Source of the DNA: Terfezia claveryi
Taxonomy: Eukaryota; Ascomycota; Pezizomycetes; Pezizales; Pezizaceae
Length of the DNA: 64,000 nucleotides
Assembly: GCA_015179025.1 (NCBI GenBank)
Contig: WHUX01000005.1
Coordinates: 186,001 to 250,000 of the forward strand
Direction of reading: 5' to 3'
Positions within the stretch are counted from its first letter, which is position 1, and every line of letters begins with the position of its first letter. The translations under genes and the position numbers were made by a program. Positions 47,966-59,846 of this stretch are shown here, one piece after another. Under the pieces are notes generated by a model. That model was not told the DNA's origin. It saw only the letters and a list, made by a program, of their open reading frames with translations, and did no database searches.

Positions 47966-48798
47966 ACATGAGTTGATTTAATCTAATGCCGCAGAGTTTC
48001 CGATTCACGTGCACAGCCTCTCGCACAGCCTCATACATCATGAGATAAGATTACGACTGGTAACTGGCTTTGGACTTACCATTGAATCAAAGTATATACA
48101 TAAGTAAATGAGTATGGGATAAGTATAGCTTCAAACTAAGATATGTTTAGTTTCGAATAAGTATATGTGGCGTGTGAATAATATTGCGCAAAAAAAGGGA
48201 CACAGAGTCCTATTATTCCAGTATAACAGCAAATGGTAGTAGCAGTGATATAAGTGCTGTGACAAATGTCTGACTGTAACAGGTATCCTAACAGTGGTAT
48301 TTGGTGGAGAATAAACAAAAAATCGCATTTTAGGAAACTCGTAAAAAAAAACCAATAGAAACAGCAATCATGTTTGCCCTCGCATGAAAAACGGATTACG
48401 GGCCCCCATTCCAGAGTCAGTCTCGTATCGACCGAGCCTGCATCTTCGACTACCATCTAGTGGCTATTCACAAAGCTGGTCTCGGATTCAAGTCCAATGT
48501 GAACGCCCACCCAATCAATCCCTATTGAATAGTGACCAAAATACGACTAAAAGATGAAAACCCCAAAGCATTCCATTTTCTAATGACAAACTACAACCCG
48601 AGACCGATGAAAGTAGAAGAAATATGTAGCAAATAACAGCCTAGGAGAATCAAATAAATTACTTAGAATCATGCAAAAGCAGCCAGGTGAAAGGGGAGGT
48701 GGTGAATTGAAAATAAGCAATAGCGGGGTAAATACAGCCATATTTGAGCTGTACTCGACGGCGTAGATATAACAAATTACCAATGGTAAATAGTGGCT
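47966..48798. other. Intergenic region between convergent genes
   Basis: AT-rich; nothing recognised. Confidence 0.55.
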
Positions 48799-50060
48799 TT
48801 AATCAATTGTCATTCTTGATGGTACTGAATGAGCAGCAGGGCTCAATTCCGTCATTCCATGCTTCTCCTCCTCATTGGGGAATTTTCGTTTCGTGATATG
48901 TGGCTTAAGACCTTTGTTGAAGTTGAGCATGCACGTAATCGCATTGATGATGGTGACTGTGATTAGAAGTAATGTGATAACAGCTAAGCCACAGTCAGCT
49001 ACACACACTCAAGATGAAGGTTTTATGGGAAAGTTACCGAATGATGTCAACGATCTTCGGGCTGGAAGATATTGAGCTAGTCTGGCCTTGTCGGTGTACA
49101 TACGAACAAGCTTAAACAAGAAATATGCCATGGAGCCATGGAATACAATCTGTGGGAAATTCAAGTCAATGGAAAGATACCCTTAGTAAAGTATGTTGAA
49201 CTGCTTACCACTACGATAGTCATCAGCCATGTAATTTCTCTGCGAGTAGCCCAAGCAGCAGTAAGCAGGAAGATGATGGTCAATGGGATAACAACAATGG
49301 TAAGCTGAAATTCGATGTCGTTAGACTGAAGAACAATTACCAGGAATTGGATGGTGAACCCGAGAAAGAAGAAAAAGTCGAATTTCAACAGTGCGACGAA
49401 AATCTGGAACGTAAGGTATCTCCGCTTCATCCTGAGGTCGGCAGAGATATGTTTGTAGATCGTCCACGCAAATTCGTCATAGAGCTTCCAAGCAACAATT
49501 GACATCAAGACGGTACATAACGCGAGAACACAAGGGATTGCGATGAGGAACGGCTGAATATCCCCCCATATGTCTCTCTGAGCTAGGGGCGGATCAACTG
49601 CCAAAAGATACTCATTGGCCTCCCTGATTTGGTCCATTTGAATTGCCGCATAAATCAACAGGGCACCATTGAAGATACAAAGACCAATAACTTGAATCGT
49701 GTTTTTAAGTCGTAGTGCATCATAAACCAAGCCGATGAGAAAGATGTGAGCAAAGATGAACAGGGTAAGATATCTAATGTCGGCAAATGTCAGCACCCAG
49801 TGTCACTTAGGCATTGTGAAGCAAATTTGAAGATGTGTATTACATACGTCGGAATCGTTCGAGTTTGTGAAGGGTTAGTATTCGAGAATTTGATGTTGTT
49901 TTGGAAAGTCGCGAAGACGAATCTGCAAACAAATCAACACTGGCTCAGCTTGGTATCCAAGCAATTTTTCATACCCTTCGAACCCCAGAACTATCACCGA
50001 CTCCACAAATGCTATAGTCAAGAAGCACCATGTCCATGGGGTGCTTGGTAAGTAAACCAT
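48799..50060 (-). CDS. UPF0658-type Golgi membrane protein (multi-pass)
   Basis: Multi-spanning membrane protein of the fungal UPF0658 Golgi family; molecular function unknown. Exons on the minus strand: 50060-49975, 49922-49848, 49773-49209, 49149-49038 and 48998-48799; 345 residues. It starts MVYLPSTPWTWCFLTIAFVE, where the first membrane helix begins. Further helices are visible at TLFIFAHIFLIGLVYDALRL, TIQVIGLCIFNGALLIYAAI, FLIAIPCVLALCTVLMSIVA, FQIFVALLKFDFFFFLGFTI and LTIVVIPLTIIFLLTAAWAT, followed by the conserved FHGSMAYFLFKLVRMYTDKA and a final helix GLAVITLLLITVTIINAITC. All joints are in frame. Confidence 0.85.
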
Positions 50061-51227
50061 ACTGTCGTCTTCGCGCCTCCTTTGTCGTCCTCCTAAGAGG
50101 GAGTTTTGACTGCCTTCGAAAATTTTGGTGGCTTTCTAAGTGACGCTGAAGTGGATTGCGTTCCAACCAGCCTACTTGGTAGCTAGTCCTGTCGAGACTC
50201 GACCACCACTGCGTGAACGAACCAAGTCGATGTACGTAGGTTGATTCGATGTCGGACACAAACGTACGTTGGGCCGTTGAAGGACTTTTTATGTTTATTT
50301 CAGCTTGATATTTCGGTCGGTCACGAAACGGCGTGGTGGTTGTTATCTCCTGAGGATGCTTGGTGGCTCCCGAGATGAGGACGGAAGTGAGGCTGATGTC
50401 CTTTGTCGGGGAAGGGGGTTGGACAAGAGAGTAACACCAAGCACAGTGGGTGTTTTTTTCCTTCTGCTTCACGTACTGAACCCAGAACCGGCTGTGCTGC
50501 GAGTGAGAGAAGTCAAAAAGAAGAGTTGAGTTAGAATTAAGGCGCAGCTAGGAAACGACAGTATGGTAATAGTGAGTGACGGTACACGCAGACAGAGTAA
50601 AGTTGGGCTGGATTGGATTAATTAGGAGCCAGCTTTTGAGGGGGAGGGGGGGGAGGAAAGAGGGTGGTATGAGTGGGAGGGGGAAGATGACAGAGAAGGT
50701 ATAAAGAATCAAGGGAGCGCGTGTGTGAGTGGGTGTGGGAGAGGCTACACTACAAGCTGGTCTGTAGCTGGTCTGGTAAGCAGCGAGAGGTGTGGGATGT
50801 GAACGAGCGTGCAGAACGGCGAAGGGCGCAGTATACAGAGCGGCTCCTGGCACGACACCAAGCCCCGATGTACGGTCGCAGACGACCCCCTGCTGTGCCA
50901 GCACATTAGTCATCGTGCTGGCTATATTATGCAGTGCATTCCCACCGCCGTATGCAGTTCTCTCCCAGTCCACTACGCTTCGCTCCGTTCCCTTTAGTAG
51001 TCCACTCCAGGCCTCCTGTGGAGGGTGTTGTAACCAGACTACGCTCCAGGTATGTTCCGCTTCGCTCCCCTTCGCTCCCCTTCGTTCAGTAAGTTCACGC
51101 TAATTGATTGCTACTAGTACTGTAGCATAGCAAACTAGCTACAACGAATATTCGATTCTCGACGAACGGAAACTATTTCCCTACACTGACATTTTGCTGT
51201 TTTTATAGGTGAGTTTATATCCTCCTG
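50061..51227. other. Intergenic region upstream of UPF0658 gene
   Basis: Promoter side of the membrane-protein gene. Contains short CTTCGCTCC-type repeats near 50985-51085 and one TAACCAGACTA motif at 51031. No gene seen. Confidence 0.5.
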
Positions 51228-51998
51228 GTGGGTCTAGTCGTGGTGATACAAGCTGATGAGTTAGTAGGGCTGCCATGGGACCAGAAGAAAAGTAAAACGA
51301 AGTGGATTACTTCATATACGAACATGACGTTAGTGGACGCAGAGGAGAGATTGGGCTTTGATTTTGAATCATTCCAATCTAGGGCGGTTTCGGTCTCACG
51401 GATACTTAAGTGTGACGTTACAAAGGAGGTTATCTTAAAGACAAAGGAGTTGGTTTATGATTTGGTAGTATGACATATTGAGGTTGAGGGTTATCCTACG
51501 ATGGCGAATGGAGAATTTAGAGAACCGATTGTTAATGATTTGGTCCTCCTCATTCCCAACCTTATCCTATCGGATTTCAGACGCAGTACAGGACGAAATA
51601 TCCGGTTATGGTGGGAAAAGCAGATTATCTCTATCGACAGTGAGACTAGAGGGGAGGAAGAGTTCGTTGTGATAATGTGATCAAGATAAAAGAGAAACGT
51701 TTTGTGTTCGTAGTGGAATCAAAGAGATCCTCTATTGGGGAGGGGATGAAGCAATGTTTACTCACGATGAAAGATGAGAGATAATAATGGTACAGGGGAA
51801 GTCTATGGGTTTATTACAACAGGGGACAGTTGGCGCATGTTTAGCTACAATGGTATAGATTTTCAGATGACCAGGAAGATAGAGGCAGTATTTGAAGATA
51901 TGGATCAAGAACGAGAGTTATGGATGAAGGAGTATTCGATTGTGGTGGACTGTATGTATGGTGCGTTGAGCAAGGGAGAGGATGTGGTAGTCGGATAG
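51228..51998 (+). pseudogene. Degraded nuclease-like gene of a repeated fungal family
   Basis: Fragments in three frames follow each other in one direction. From 51228 a frame reads WITSYTNMTLVDAEERLGFD, meets a TGA at 51471, and continues in the same frame with NGEFREPIVNDLVLLIPNL. A second frame then shows EKRFVFVVESKRSSIGEGMK near 51690-51750, and a third NNGTGEVYGFITTGDSWRMF to the stop at 51998. FVVESK with a preceding acidic/GGK segment has the spacing of a PD-(D/E)XK nuclease core; that fold assignment is inference. With one internal stop and at least two frame changes the gene is not functional as it stands. Confidence 0.6.
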
Positions 51999-52154
51999 GT
52001 AACGACAGGCGGATTGCAACGGAGGTTAGTGGAGGTTCAAGGGATTTAGTTATTTACTTGTTTATTTTTTTTTTTTTCTGTGTAAATAATAGGGATAGTT
52101 TATGGATTGTTTTCTTTGTTGTTGTTTCCCCTTTCAAGATTTATTTATGATATG

Positions 52155-52444
52155 TTGGGGGTGTCGGGGGGCGTAGCTGTGTTGATATTCTTGTGATTCC
52201 CACGACATTGCTCTTGCACCCAATTATATTTCAACTTTGCTGACACCGAAAAGAAATAGGTGGTACTTCCGACCACACAATAAACTATTGCATAAACTTA
52301 AACTAAAGCCACACTCACTGCCAACCAGACTAAAGTCACTACAACAAAAAAATTAAATTGATTATATCCACTATACTACCGAATCCAGTAACTTAAAACT
52401 ATTCACATACTCTGTCAGGGGGCTACGCCCTCCGACACCCCCAA
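52155..52444. repeat. Foldback/MITE-like element with 23-bp inverted repeats
   Basis: Left arm TTGGGGGTGTCGGGGGGCGTAGC (23 nt, starts 52155) and right arm at 52422-52444 are reverse complements with one mismatch. The interior has no coding capacity and contains an AACCAGACTA motif. Confidence 0.7.
52303..52339. repeat. AACCAGACT motif with imperfect flanking repeats
   Basis: CTAAAGCCAC at 52303-52312 and CTAAAGTCAC at 52330-52339 bracket a 17-bp segment ending CCAACCAGA. Weaker than the other loci, because the inserted segment is longer. Confidence 0.5.
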
Positions 52445-53458
52445 TGGAACATAAATAAATCTAGGGGTGGGGGGATCAAATCTCGGGCGAGGAACACCAT
52501 ATAAATCAACAATAACATCATACTATGGGGAGGGTAACCAGACTTGAGGAGAACAACCATCACACCATAATCTGGTTGGAACTAAACCACATAACATTAG
52601 GATACAACGGGGTAGGGAACACTAGTCTCGATCAGACCCTCGTAGTTATCGTAGGGGAACACAAGGTATACGAATAGTCTTAAACAAACAAACGTAACCG
52701 AACTAAGCAAAACCGCAAACGAATAAACAAAAAACAAAATCAACATCTCGAAAAAAAACATAAACCTATCTCACACGCTTACCATCGTTAATACTCGCTA
52801 AACTGCCGAGACTTCCTCGTAACTAAGAAAACCTCTCCGCGACGGGACCTTTTCCATTCCTTCCCTAATAACAAAAATCAAATTCAGTGAATTAATTGAA
52901 TGAAACAATATGAAACAAATAAATAAAAACACGGACGCAGACCCTTGACAGGGACAGGCGCCAGCCCGATCTGTTGTAGCTGCTGTGTCCCCTTCATAAC
53001 GCGGCTAAGAATAGCTGCAATCTCGAGCCCCAGGAAAATTGCCGTGCTGCAAAAGATGCAAGTAACATAGCCCACCAACCAGTGACTATTCCCAACACAA
53101 AGCTCCGCATTGGAGAGAGCCAATAGGTACATCTCGGCCCACACTCAAGCCCTCTACCTCCACATCCATCTCCATCCAGGGCCTGTGGGATCTCACTTCT
53201 GCTATTTTCTGCTTCAGCTTGCGTGTTTCAGGTCTGCGTCGAACAAGGATCCGTGGTAGAAGCAGCTTCACGACCTTGGGCCGCTTGTCGTCTGCGGCGA
53301 CCAACGGCTGGGCCCGCCTTTAGTCAGGGTTCTTAAACTTAATTCCACATTGATTTTTGTCCCCATACGTGACGATTATTCACCACCCCCAATGAAGCCT
53401 GGTGAGTTATTACCAGCTATCCACCAAGGAAAGCCGAGCTGATAAGAATTGAATTCCT
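52445..53458. other. Intergenic region, no supported gene
   Basis: Two further AACCAGACT/TCTGGTTGG motifs near 52535 and 52571. Minus-strand open frames at 52884-53304 are discussed among rejected items. Confidence 0.45.
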
Positions 53459-54638
53459 ATGGCAGATGATATGCTGATCGATGGCATCATTCTTGATGGG
53501 AAAGTTGAGTTGTGAGTCTCAGCAACTTCAGATGACGGCTTCCATGGACTAAGCGCAGGCATGTAGGGAGGCATGGCCATCACTCTTGAACAGCTTCCTG
53601 GAACGTATTGACGAGGTTAGCAATTGATTCCCCAGGAAAATTTGACTTGCTTGTTGCATGGGCTAATTGACCACCAAGATTGCCCATCGATCGTTCCCAG
53701 CTGCACCGATCTCACCTCCATCATCTTTGTCAAACAACTTATATAAACACAGCTCAAATGATGACACAGATCAGGCAATCACGAGCACTAGCCACGGGCC
53801 TGGGGCACACTCTCTGGATACGGCCGATCAACCCTCCCAGCCTGCCTACGTCCCTGATACATCCGACAGGATCCTTCCACCGAACATCGTCATAATGATG
53901 GCTTCGATCAAAGAAACCCTAACCACCACTTTCTCTACTGCTCCGCCGCATACAGTTCAGCGACTTGCAGAGTTGTTCCAGAAGCCAAATGAGCATTATC
54001 GGAGCCTACCAAAATTTCTACGAGCAGTACAGCGTGTCATATCTGTGTCATCTACAACCGATCAATTTCCACTGCCGTCCGCTGTGGAACATCCAACCAC
54101 AGGAATGCTGAATGCATTGGGTAGTGATGAATCCCTTGGTGGAGCTTTGCTGACTCCAATTAGCTGGTTAAGGAATGATGTAGTCTCGGGCGATAGTGAA
54201 TCTGATACAAAGATGAACGGCGTATTGCAAGGTGAACTCTTGAGGCAGGAGCAAGAGTTGCACATACAGGGTTCAAGCAGTACGCCAGATGGTGAACATG
54301 GCGATATGAAGCAACTGCATGCTCAAGGGCCTCCTAAGTTGGGTCCCGAGGACCTGGGCCCGCAGCCACCCGGTGTTGTATTCCCGGACTTGGACGATGC
54401 ACCACCTGAAACTGCTCTGGAACCTGAGACACAAGCGAAGCAGGAAGAAATGATGGATACTCCCATGACGGGTGACGAAGGGGCCACAGAAGCTCCTCAG
54501 AATGCGCCAAAAGAAACCGAAGATAAGATGGATGTGGATGATGCTGTCACTGAAGGGAAAGAGTTATCTGCGGAAGCTCTAGATCAAGCAATGTCGGATG
54601 ACGATGATGATGCGGGTAGAAACGTTGACAAAACCTAA
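53459..54638 (+). CDS. PSY4: Protein phosphatase 4 regulatory subunit 2 (PSY4/PP4R2)
   Basis: Regulatory subunit of the PP4 complex, which dephosphorylates damage-induced phospho-histone H2A and aids checkpoint recovery. Exons: 53459-53511, 53567-53615 and 53679-54638; 353 residues. After MADDMLIDGIILDGKVEL and AWPSLLNSFLERIDE the conserved core follows: IKETLTTTFSTAPPHTVQRL, AELFQKPNEHYRSLPKFLRA, VQRVISVSS and NALGSDESLGGALLTPISWL. The C-terminal ~170 residues are acidic and disordered, ending SDDDDDAGRNVDKT, as usual for the family. The short first two exons were placed by frame and by the WPSLLNSFLERIDEIA junction. Confidence 0.88.
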
Positions 54639-54985
54639 TGCTCTAATGGACAAACTGATTTCTCGGTGTTTGGCCTCGGACAACCAAATCTGCTTCTGAA
54701 CTATTGATACGTTCATATTGTAAAATTCAGCTCTTTGTATACATAATTTTATCGCTTGATATAAAAACTTTGCATTGAAATATTTATATTGTTAGTTTAT
54801 TGGGTTATTAGCGTGGCAGAACTCTTGGCACTCTTTACGCGTCTACCCAACTTTCATTAAACCTAATTCAATCTACAAACCACCAGCCTCCCCGACTCTG
54901 AGCAGTGAAAATGTAAGGCCAATTCTTCATAATGGTATTAAGACAGTCTAACTGAGATCTGGTGTATAGGTGTAAGCATCTATAG

Positions 54986-57900
54986 ACCCAGCTCCAAAAA
55001 CACTATTGATCAAAGTGAAGCTCGTATCGATAAGCTTGCAATTTTAGGGTAAATCAACCATCGCATCAACCATCGGCTGACCATTTTGATTAACTGACGT
55101 GGGGTTACAGCGTCCGTTCATTTGATAATCGAAGTAGTGAGACTATCCAGTTTCATACCCCACTCACTCTAATTGTGGGGTATAACGGTTCCGGAAAAAC
55201 TGTATGTTCCAGTCTCTGGGTTCGGGGAATGGATGGGCGCTGATGCGTTCTAGACCATTATCGAATGCTTGAAATACGCTACCACTGGGGATCTTCCCCC
55301 AAACAGCAAAGGAGGGGCATTTGTTCATGATCCTCAGGTACTTGACAAATTTCAGACCCTGTCCTCCGTACCGAGGTCTGACTTTAGTATTTAGATGTGT
55401 AAGGAGAAAGAGGTCATGGCTCAAGTCAAGCTATCCTTCAAAAGCACGGATGGAGCAAAAGTCGTGTGCACCCGCTCACTGCAGGTTACCATGAAAGCAA
55501 ACACCCGATCTCAAAAGACCTTAGAGGGGCAACTTCTAGTGGTGAAGAATGGAGAGCGGACGACTCTTAGCTCTAAAGTTGCAGATCTCAATGCAGTGAT
55601 GCTACAATACCTTGGAGTATCAAAAGCTGTCCTAGATTATGTCATATTCTGTCACCAAGATGAGAGTTTATGGCCTATGAGTGAACCTGCAACTCTAAAG
55701 AAGAAATTTGACGATATATTCGAAGCCATCAAATACACTAACGCTATCAAAAATATCAAAGACCTTGTCAAGAAACAAAAAGAAGACCTCGGGCAGGAGA
55801 AGGTGCGATTGGAGCAGTACAGGATCGATAAGGACAGAGCTGAACGGGCCGAGAAGAAATCACGTGATCTCCATACTGAGGTTGAGTGTCAAAGGGACAA
55901 AATCACAGCGCTCGATGCGGAAATCAAAGCTAGTACTAAAGAGACTCAGGAGTATTGGAAGACCGCCAGTGAGTTTGAAGCAATGATAGCTGCGTTGAAT
56001 GGGAAGCGGCAACAGATGGTCACCATGAAAGAAAATATTGAAGACCTGGCTAAGGGGCTGGAATTGGTTGAGGATAGCGATGAAGAACTTGAGAACATGA
56101 AGCGAGATTATGATACTAGAATGCGTGTTTTTGAAGACTCAATCAAGACACTTGAAGCACAGCAAGGCCAACTTCATGTGGAGCTGCAAAGAGTGAGAGG
56201 GGCATTGGAAATCAAGCTCACGGAACAGGGAACAGCAACTGCTGAGAAGAAGGTGAGTCTTTCACTCTAGTACATCATCAAATGGCTAATATCGATAGGC
56301 TTTTGAACGACAAGTAACTCGCAGGAGTGAGTTAATTAAGGAGACAAGTCGTAGACATAATATTCGCGGCTTCGATATGGACCTTGATGATGTGCTGATC
56401 CAAGAATTCATGCAAAGGCTCAACAAGATGTACAAGGACCAAGCTGCAGCATTGGATAGGGTGAAGCGTGAGACTAGAGAAGAGCTATCAGTCGCACAGG
56501 AAGACTTGAATAAGATAAATACCCAGAGATCGTCCTTGTTGCAACGGAAGGACTACGCTCGCACTGAGATTAGGAACCTGGAGCCAAAGGCCGCTAATCT
56601 CCAGCGCCGGATTGATGAAATGAACGTTGACGAAGGCCAAGAGACTATGGCTCAAAATGAACTCGACCAGAACGCTGAGACACTGAAGCAAGTGAAGAAC
56701 GACTTCGATAAAGCGGAATATGACCAGAAAATGAGAAGGTTGAGTTCTGAAATTCGGGAGGTGGAGCAACAAATACAGGATGTCACCACCGAACTGAACA
56801 AGACTACAAAGCAGGCGGATGACCGTGCAACATTGGGACTGTTGAAGAAAGAATTAGACACCCGAAAAAAGGCGTTGGAGGCGTTGTGAGTATAGCCAAG
56901 GTTTGTTGGATTTCCAATTGTGCTTATAGACTCTACAGAATGGGTTCCAACCAAGACAAATTTAATCAAATAATGGGCGACGCTTGGAACGGAGGGAACC
57001 TCGAGCGAGAACTCCAGAACATCGTGGAGTATGTCATACCAGTTCTGTTCTGACATTTGAATCCTCAGCTAAACTTTCCAGATCACGAGAGGAAGAGTTA
57101 GTAGAGGCCACAAGACAACGGGACGGAGTCAATAATGAGTTGTCTCAGGTGGAAGCAAAGATTTCTATGGCCAGGGAATCTATCAAAGAGAAGTTACAGA
57201 TAACGAAATGTTGAAATCCCACCTCCTGAGGTATATTAATCAGCTTACTAATCCTGTGTTAGCATGTGAGAGAGTGGTGTTGGATTCAAACCCTGCTGTC
57301 ACTATGGATAATTACCCTGATGTCGTGGCAGAACACGAAGAAAATCTAGAAGAGCTTCAAGGGTATGCACAGTCGACTTTGTACAAATGTTCAGACCCGC
57401 TAAAGTTCAAAAAGAACCTCAAAATCAGTGCAATGGTTGTCGAGCTACCTCACCAATGCTGTCTCTACTGCACAGAAGAGAGATTGCTGCGCACTCTGTA
57501 CGAGAAGATTCGCTGAACCGGCGGAGACTGTTGAGTTTATTAAAAAGGTTCCATAGCTTAACCATTATTTTATGGTATGATATTGAGACTTTGTATAGTG
57601 TCAACAAAAACTCAAAGAGATCAAAGAGAAATCATTGCGCGACGATATCGAAGCACTCGAGTCGGACCTCAATGATCTTAAGGTCGCTGAGAGCAGCTAC
57701 AGTACGTACAAGAGGCTTCAGCAGACAGAGATCCCCGCGCTGGAGGACAGCTTGAAGAAGCATACGGAAAGGCAACAAGACCTGGTGGAGAAATTTGAGA
57801 GGGTAGGCTGCATCCCCGAGCCTCACCGAGATGCCATATCTGTACTAACAATTATCTGACTCCAGGCCGAAAAAGAAGTAACCGAGCGTAATTACGCGAA

Positions 57901-59686
57901 GTTAGAGGCAGAAGGTCTAAGACGCCCAACTCTTGACATCTCCCGATATAGGAAAGAAATCTCCGACTATGAAGCCCAAGTCAGAAGGGTGGCTGCGCAA
58001 TTGCAAGAAGTTGGTGGGGGGCGAACACTCGATGACTTGCATAGCCAACAAATGGAATTAAGCAAAAGTGCCCAGGCACTCAGAGACGAGTTCGCTAGTA
58101 TTCAGGTTGATAAAGAGCGGGCGCGACAACATATGAGCGCACTGGAGAATAAACTTCGAGACAGTCGCGAAAAATTGACTAGCATCAAGCACAAGCTCGA
58201 GACCGGCCGCTCGATGAAAGACCAGATGCACGAATACCGAGAGGCTGTCAAAAAACAAAACAGGCTCATCTCAGAGGCAGATAAGGAAATTGAGGCTCTT
58301 GTTCCAGACTTAGCCAAAGCACAGGCAAAGGTCAATGATATCACTGAAGTCGGGGCCGAAAAGGAAAAGCGCTTCCAGAAAGAAACCTCTAGGTTGTTTG
58401 ATAGCTACAACCAGCTGAAGACGGCATATGATGAAATTGAGCACTACGTCAACAGCGGAAAAGCCACTCGTCTTTTCCGCTGTATGCAGGAAGTGGATGA
58501 TTTCCAGAGAGAAGTCAAGAGGCTCCAAGACGAAACCAATAATACCATTTCTCAGCTTCATAAGTACCAAGGAGAGATTGCGAACGCGAAGAATACGGAG
58601 CAGAAGATTGTGAATAATTTACGATACCGCCAAAACCTGCGGAATATCGAAAAGCTCAAAGGGGAAATTGCAGAACTGGAAGCACAGGATCCTGAAGGGG
58701 ATAGAGAGCGATTTCAACAACAAGCCGAGCGCATGAATCAGAAGAACCTTCGACTGGCTACGCAACGCAGCGAGATTGCTGGTGCGATGAAGGCTAAGGA
58801 TAATGAGTTGGTGCATTTGATGAGGCAGTATGACATTGACTTTAAAGATGCCAAAGATAATTACAGGAAGGCCACTGTGAAGGTACAGACTACCAAGGCC
58901 GCGATTGAGGATTTGACCAAGTATAGTGCTGCGCTAGATATGGCAGTTATGAAGTATCATAGCATGAAAATGGAGGAGATTAATAGGATTATTGATGAGC
59001 TGTGGAAGGCGACGTATAGAGGGACGGATGTGGATACTATTATGATTAGGTCTGAGGCAGAGAATACCAAGGGGAATAGAAATTATAATTATCGAGTATG
59101 TCCTCCAAACCGCCCCCGTTCATGGAGAAACTAAGATTTGTGTGGTAAAATCGCAGGTCTGCATGGTCAAGCAAGACACCGAACTAGATATGCGCGGGCG
59201 CTGCAGTGCCGGGCAAAAAGTCCTTGCATGTATCATTATCCGCCTCGCTCTCGCGGAGTGTTTTGGAGTCAACTGCGGTGTACGTCTTCCCAACCATTCC
59301 ACCGCCACCTCCACCTCTCTTACCCTGAACTCATACTTATATCTTTTGTCACACTAGCTCATCGCCCTCGATGAACCCACTACCAACCTCGACAGAGACA
59401 ATATTAAATCCCTCGCCCGCTCTCTCGCGCAGATCATTGAAACAAGGCAGAAGCAAGCTAATTTCCAACTGATAGTGATTACGCATGATGAGGATTTTTT
59501 GAGCTATATGAGCTGCTCAGATTATTGTGATCATTATTACAGGGTTAGTAGGGATGAGAAGCAGAAGTCCATAATTGAGATGTGAGTATTGATCACCTTT
59601 GAGCTCTAGAATGGAGGTTGGTGAGATTTGGATTGAGTGCTAATTAGAGATTCTTACTTAGGCAATCTATTTCGGAGGTGGGTTAA
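54986..59686 (+). CDS. RAD50: DNA double-strand-break repair ATPase RAD50
   Basis: ATPase of the Mre11-Rad50-Xrs2/Nbs1 complex for break repair, checkpoint signalling and telomeres. Exons: about 54986-55048, 55111-55201, 55254-55337, 55395-56252, 56299-56885, 56930-57028, 57082-57209, 57263-57362, 57406-57547, 57599-57802, 57866-59095, 59157-59279, 59358-59581 and 59662-59686; about 1,320 residues. [20 protein letters not shown] leads to Walker A GYNGSGKT and the family block [18 protein letters not shown]. Long coiled coils enclose the zinc hook CALC in [11 protein letters not shown], formed after splicing. The ABC signature [20 protein letters not shown] and Walker [17 protein letters not shown] follow, then [17 protein letters not shown]. 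The 5' end is unresolved: the first exon frame is open upstream to a TAA and I found no in-frame ATG or clean splice to one. All later junctions are in frame. Confidence 0.93.
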
Positions 59687-59846
59687 GATATTGTGGGGAG
59701 GGCAAAAGATATGGAGGGTTTTGTATGAAGAAATGAGATGGCTTGAGGTTACGCCGTGTTGTTAGCATGTGTCTTGACCTTAAGTGCTCCATATAAATTG
59801 TTATAACTATAGTCAGTATGTCAACCACTCATAGCCGCATACTCCA

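Noticed and set aside
52884..53304. Minus-strand frames with a hydrophobic segment (YVTCIFCSTAIFLGLEIAAI) and a basic upstream part
   Set aside because: The two frames overlap without a convincing splice joint and match nothing I recognise; possible remnant only.
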